Positions 22,767-25,109 of a stretch of 25,109 nucleotides of DNA are shown here, in pieces; within the stretch, counting starts at the first letter, position 1; each line of letters starts with the position of its first letter. The notes below the pieces were generated by a model, which did not search any database, had not been told where the DNA came from, and worked only from the letters and a program-made list of their open reading frames with translations. The DNA comes from CAVQGF01 sp045807945 (GTDB lineage Bacteria > Acidobacteriota > Terriglobia > Terriglobales > Acidobacteriaceae), in contig JBJMGI010000072.1 of the NCBI GenBank assembly GCA_045807945.1, positions 1-25,109 on the forward strand. The letters run 5' to 3'. The position numbers and the translations under genes are program-made.

Positions 22767-22796
22767 AGTCTATGCCCGCGCAGTAACGGCGGGCAA
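22767..22796 (-). promoter_or_regulatory. Candidate promoter of the cysteine operon with spacer palindrome
   Basis: On the reverse strand TTGCCC (22796-22791) and TAGACT (22772-22767) are 18 nt apart, each matching consensus at 4 of 6 positions. The inverted repeat GCCCGC-N9-GCGGGC (22774-22794) fills the spacer and could be an operator. Evidence is by consensus only. Confidence 0.35.
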
Positions 22797-22841
22797 CGCG
22801 ACTTCGCGGTTCCGTATCCGACTGCACAGCTTAAGAGGTTT

Positions 22842-23315
22842 ATGTCACGACAAGTTCAAGAGCGCAGCTTCGACGACGCCGTTCAGTGGCTGCGCGATCA
22901 CGGCTTCGACATCCTGGAAGCACCGGGGACAGAGAAGCGCGTGTTCCTGAAGAAGTACGGCGTGTCGGCGGCGATACAGCCGGACGGCGACGGCGTGAAG
23001 GTGTTCGCGCATCCTGGCTACCTTATTCAAGGTGAGATATCGAAGTTGGTGGACCGTGGCTACCAGAAGTTCCTGATGACGACCAAGAGCGAGGTCCCGG
23101 CAACGGCCGACCACTTGAAGGCTGTCCACGAGTTCTCGGAAGAGCTGAAGGAAGCGACGGGGATGTCGAGCCTGTACAACGAATCGCTCGGTACGGTTTC
23201 AGATAGTTATCACTACGATCGCGTGAAAGACCGCGATCAGGCTGAGGCCGCCCGGCCAAAGCGTCCGTGGAAGGACACCCCGGCTGCCAAGCCGAGTGGG
23301 AAGAAAAGGGCGTAG
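22842..23315 (+). CDS. Conserved-looking protein of unknown function, 157 aa
   Basis: The function is not recognised. The ATG at 22842 has AAGAGG 3 nt upstream, a tight but usable spacing, and starts MSRQVQERSFDDAVQWLRDHGF; an upstream in-frame start would add an improbable cysteine-rich leader. There is no signal peptide or membrane segment. The first half is mixed alpha/beta (EKRVFLKKYGVSAAIQPDGDGVKVFAHPGYLI, given here only as its visible blocks EKRVFLKKYG and KVFAHPGYLI). The second half is helical and charged (HLKAVHEFSEELKEATG), and the tail is basic and proline-rich (PKRPWKDTPAAKPSGKKRA), which might contact nucleic acid. It diverges from the cysteine operon and precedes corA after a repeat-bearing gap. 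Confidence 0.7.
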   Translation: MSRQVQERSFDDAVQWLRDHGFDILEAPGTEKRVFLKKYGVSAAIQPDGDGVKVFAHPGYLIQGEISKLVDRGYQKFLMTTKSEVPATADHLKAVHEFSEELKEATGMSSLYNESLGTVSDSYHYDRVKDRDQAEAARPKRPWKDTPAAKPSGKKRA

Positions 23316-23320
23316 TAACA

Positions 23321-23347
23321 GTCAGCATTCAGGCCGTCAGCAATCAG
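23321..23347. repeat. Two near-identical 12-bp units
   Basis: GTCAGCATTCAG (23321-23332) and GTCAGCAATCAG (23336-23347) match at 11 of 12 positions. They resemble a GTCAGCATTCAGC-type intergenic repeat recalled from environmental genomes. Confidence 0.55.
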
Positions 23348-23358
23348 CTAAACAAATG

Positions 23359-23412
23359 CAGATTCCTCGACTCGACTCGCCCTCGCGTGCGCTCGGCCTC
23401 GCTCGGGATGAC
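23359..23412. repeat. REP-like intergenic repeat, copy D
   Basis: It begins CAGATTCCTCGACTCG and ends CCTCGCTCGGGATGAC, matching copies A-C with a different middle. It lies upstream of corA. Confidence 0.75.
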
Positions 23413-23449
23413 GTCCCTTGTTTATGCGGGCTCCTGTTAACATTCCGCC

Positions 23450-24325
23450 ATGCACCAGCCCGCGCCAACGCTCGCGTGGTACGACGTTGCCGATCCTGCC
23501 TCGCCTGACCTCGATCAACTGGCCCGGCAATTCAATCTGCACGAGCTGGACATCGAAGATTGCCGGCATGCTCCGCAACGAGCCAAGGAAGAAGAGCACG
23601 ATACTTACGTCTTCTCAATCCTGAAGCGGATCCATACCAAGCCCGCGTTCAAGTTTCGCGACTTCTGTATGTTTCTCGGCCGCGACTTTCTCATCACGGT
23701 GCACACGGGCGAAAGCGACCTTATCGCCCATGTGGCGAAAAAAGTAGCTGAAGAAAAGGTCACGCGGCTGGACCGCATCTTTTACTTCCTGACGGACGCG
23801 ATCGTGGATGAGTACTTGCCGGTGCTCGACGCCATATCGGAAAAGATCTCTGACATAGAGAGCGCGGTGCTGGAGCGGCCCGAGCCCAAGGTGCTGCGGC
23901 AGATCTTCGACTTCAAGCGCCAGCTCATCTACTTCCGGCGCGCGACCAGCGAGATGCGCGAGCTGGTGAACGCGGTGCTGCGGCGCGAGAACGGGATCGT
24001 AAATGACGATCTCGATCATTATTTCCGTGATGTGTATGACCACCTCGTCCGCACGCTCGACCTGATCGAAACGAACCGCGACCTCGTAACCGGCTCGCTC
24101 GATATTTATCTTTCCGCAGTCGCCAACCGCACCAACGAAGTGATGAAGGTGCTGACGGTGTGGGGCACGGTCGCGCTGCCGCTGGTGATCATCACGGGAT
24201 TTTTCGGGATGAACCTGCACCTGCCGTGGATGCAGGATCCGCACGGGGCCTGGTACGCGACGGCGCTGATGATTGCTTCGACTGTGGGAATCCTGATTTA
24301 TTTTCGCAGGAAGGGTTGGTTCTAG
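23450..24325 (+). CDS. corA: CorA-family divalent cation transporter
   Basis: A 291-aa CorA-type channel for magnesium or a related divalent cation, forming a pentamer in the cytoplasmic membrane. The large cytoplasmic N-terminal domain is followed by two C-terminal membrane helices (about 232-252 and 266-286). The selectivity motif Gly253-Met254-Asn255 (GFFGMNLHLPW) lies at the end of the first helix, with a short periplasmic loop before the second. It is slightly shorter than the roughly 316-aa enterobacterial protein. The family block DFLITVHTGE and the helix-rich middle (YLPVLDAISEKISDIE) are typical. No clear ribosome-binding site precedes the ATG at 23450. Its TAG stop shares a CTAG with the stop of the convergent cyclase gene. 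Confidence 0.93.
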   Translation: MHQPAPTLAWYDVADPASPDLDQLARQFNLHELDIEDCRHAPQRAKEEEHDTYVFSILKRIHTKPAFKFRDFCMFLGRDFLITVHTGESDLIAHVAKKVAEEKVTRLDRIFYFLTDAIVDEYLPVLDAISEKISDIESAVLERPEPKVLRQIFDFKRQLIYFRRATSEMRELVNAVLRRENGIVNDDLDHYFRDVYDHLVRTLDLIETNRDLVTGSLDIYLSAVANRTNEVMKVLTVWGTVALPLVIITGFFGMNLHLPWMQDPHGAWYATALMIASTVGILIYFRRKGWF

Positions 24326-25109
24326 GATTTCTTCGCCGCTTTCGCTTCTTCCAGCCAGCGCACGATCTTCACGGGAACCGGTTGCGACTTCCCTTTTAGT
24401 GTGACGGGCTTCAATCCGCTGATGGTGAAGCTCTCGTCGAGCTCGTCCGCCGTCACGGTCGAAATGAGTATCTGGCCGGGCCCGGCGTGTGACATCAACC
24501 GGGCGGCGATGTTCACCTCGTCGCCTATGACGGTGTAATCGAGCCGCTGCTTCGAGCCGATATTGCCGACCGTGACGATGCCGGTGTTGATGCCGATGCC
24601 GACTTCAAGCTCCGGCCACTTACGCGCTTTAGCGTCGCGATTGATCTGCTGCATGAGCCGCTGAATGGTGATGGCGGCGCGGACGGCGTGCGCGGCATCG
24701 TTGCCTTTGGAATACGGCGCACCGAAGATGGCCATGAGACCGTCGCCGAGATATTTATCGAGCGTGCCGAAGTGGTCGAAGATGACTTCGGTGGCGCGTC
24801 CGAAGAATTCGTTGAGGATCTCGACCACTTGCTGCGGCTCCAGCTTCTCGGCGATGCCGGTAAAGCCGCGGATGTCGGCGAAGAGGATGCTGACCTTTTG
24901 ATTGACGCCGCCGAGCTTGATCTCGTTCGGGTTTGCGGCGACCATCTCGACAACTTCCGGAGCGAGAAATCTTTCCAGCGCGGAGCGCTGCACCGCCTGC
25001 TCGGCGAGTTGCATGTGCGTCATAGCATTATCTATCGCGGCGGCGGCCTGAGCGGCAACGAGCGCGAAGACGTTCAACTCTTCCTGGGTGAAGGCTGCGG
25101 CCTTGCGCA
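24322..25109 (-). CDS. GAF-class III adenylate/guanylate cyclase, C-terminal part (cut by window edge)
   Basis: An open frame runs leftward from the window edge for 262 codons. It starts inside a GAF sensor domain end (FTQEELNVFALVAAQAAAAI), so the apparent TTG start at 25077 is not the true one. A linker helix leads to a class III nucleotide cyclase domain. Metal-binding aspartates lie in ILFADIRGFTG and YLGDGLMAIFG. LDKYLGDG contributes the lysine, and RLDYTVIGDEVNIAARL the aspartate and the Asn/Arg pair, of adenylate-cyclase type. The domain appears catalytically complete, probably making cAMP as a homodimer. The C-terminus (VTLKGKSQPVPVKIVRWLEE) is typical. The upstream part and any membrane domains lie outside the window. 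Confidence 0.9.
   Translation of the reverse strand, partial: RKAAAFTQEELNVFALVAAQAAAAIDNAMTHMQLAEQAVQRSALERFLAPEVVEMVAANPNEIKLGGVNQKVSILFADIRGFTGIAEKLEPQQVVEILNEFFGRATEVIFDHFGTLDKYLGDGLMAIFGAPYSKGNDAAHAVRAAITIQRLMQQINRDAKARKWPELEVGIGINTGIVTVGNIGSKQRLDYTVIGDEVNIAARLMSHAGPGQILISTVTADELDESFTISGLKPVTLKGKSQPVPVKIVRWLEEAKAAKKS

Overview
The window looks like a chromosomal piece of an Acidobacteriota (Terriglobia-type) genome. This is inferred from moderately high GC, several lineage-typical secreted proteins (an M28 peptidase N-terminus, GXMEN-less M1 proteins, a PEGA protein, a pilin-like protein), and intergenic spaces seeded with REP-like repeats. No rRNA, tRNA, CRISPR array, transposase or integrase was seen. 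Species cannot be named from the sequence alone.

Layout. (1) 1-3795: the start of a secreted M28 peptidase (-) diverges from an unknown 255-aa gene (+). An M1-family metallopeptidase (+) follows, and right after it lies a second copy of the last 28 codons of the unknown gene. The M1 gene is therefore bracketed by a duplicated gene end, as when an element integrates at a gene's 3' end. (2) 3792-5212: a quinone-oxidoreductase-like gene (-), then a 470-bp non-coding stretch. That stretch holds a candidate structured small RNA (-), an inverted repeat over a promoter, and a leader with mutually exclusive hairpins. (3) 5213-9573: a yacL (PIN-TRAM)-ispD-ispF-M14 peptidase operon (+). (4) 9651-13601: a GAF-GAF-GGDEF-HD-GYP cyclic-di-GMP protein (-) divergent from gltX (+). 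yacL-ispD-ispF-gltX is also a neighbourhood in Bacillus. (5) 13744-18721: a pilin-like protein (+) converges on a likely operon (-) of a second M1 protein, ruvA, a YdjM-like membrane protein and a papain-like secreted protein with an odd active site. (6) 18892-22718: a PEGA protein (-) with its own promoter and terminator, and a cysteine/sulfur-carrier cluster (-): cysteine synthase, JAMM protease, CysO/MoaD-like carrier, MoeZ-like E1-rhodanese. (7) 22842-25109: an unknown 157-aa gene and a CorA transporter (+), converging on a GAF-class III nucleotide cyclase (-) cut by the window edge.

How the genes fit together. The sulfur cluster matches the CysO-dependent cysteine route known from Mycobacterium: the E1 activates the carrier tail, sulfur is loaded as a thiocarboxylate and transferred by the synthase, and the JAMM protease frees cysteine. 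Here the carrier ends Gly-Gly-Lys, so the same protease may also mature it. The isoprenoid genes ispD and ispF supply two MEP-pathway steps. Two nucleotide-second-messenger proteins (c-di-GMP and probably cAMP) and six peptidase-family proteins complete the set.

The most unusual signals are the duplicated gene end around the first M1 gene, the candidate small RNA and switching leader upstream of yacL, the Gly-Gly-Lys carrier, and changed catalytic residues in the HD-GYP and papain-like proteins.
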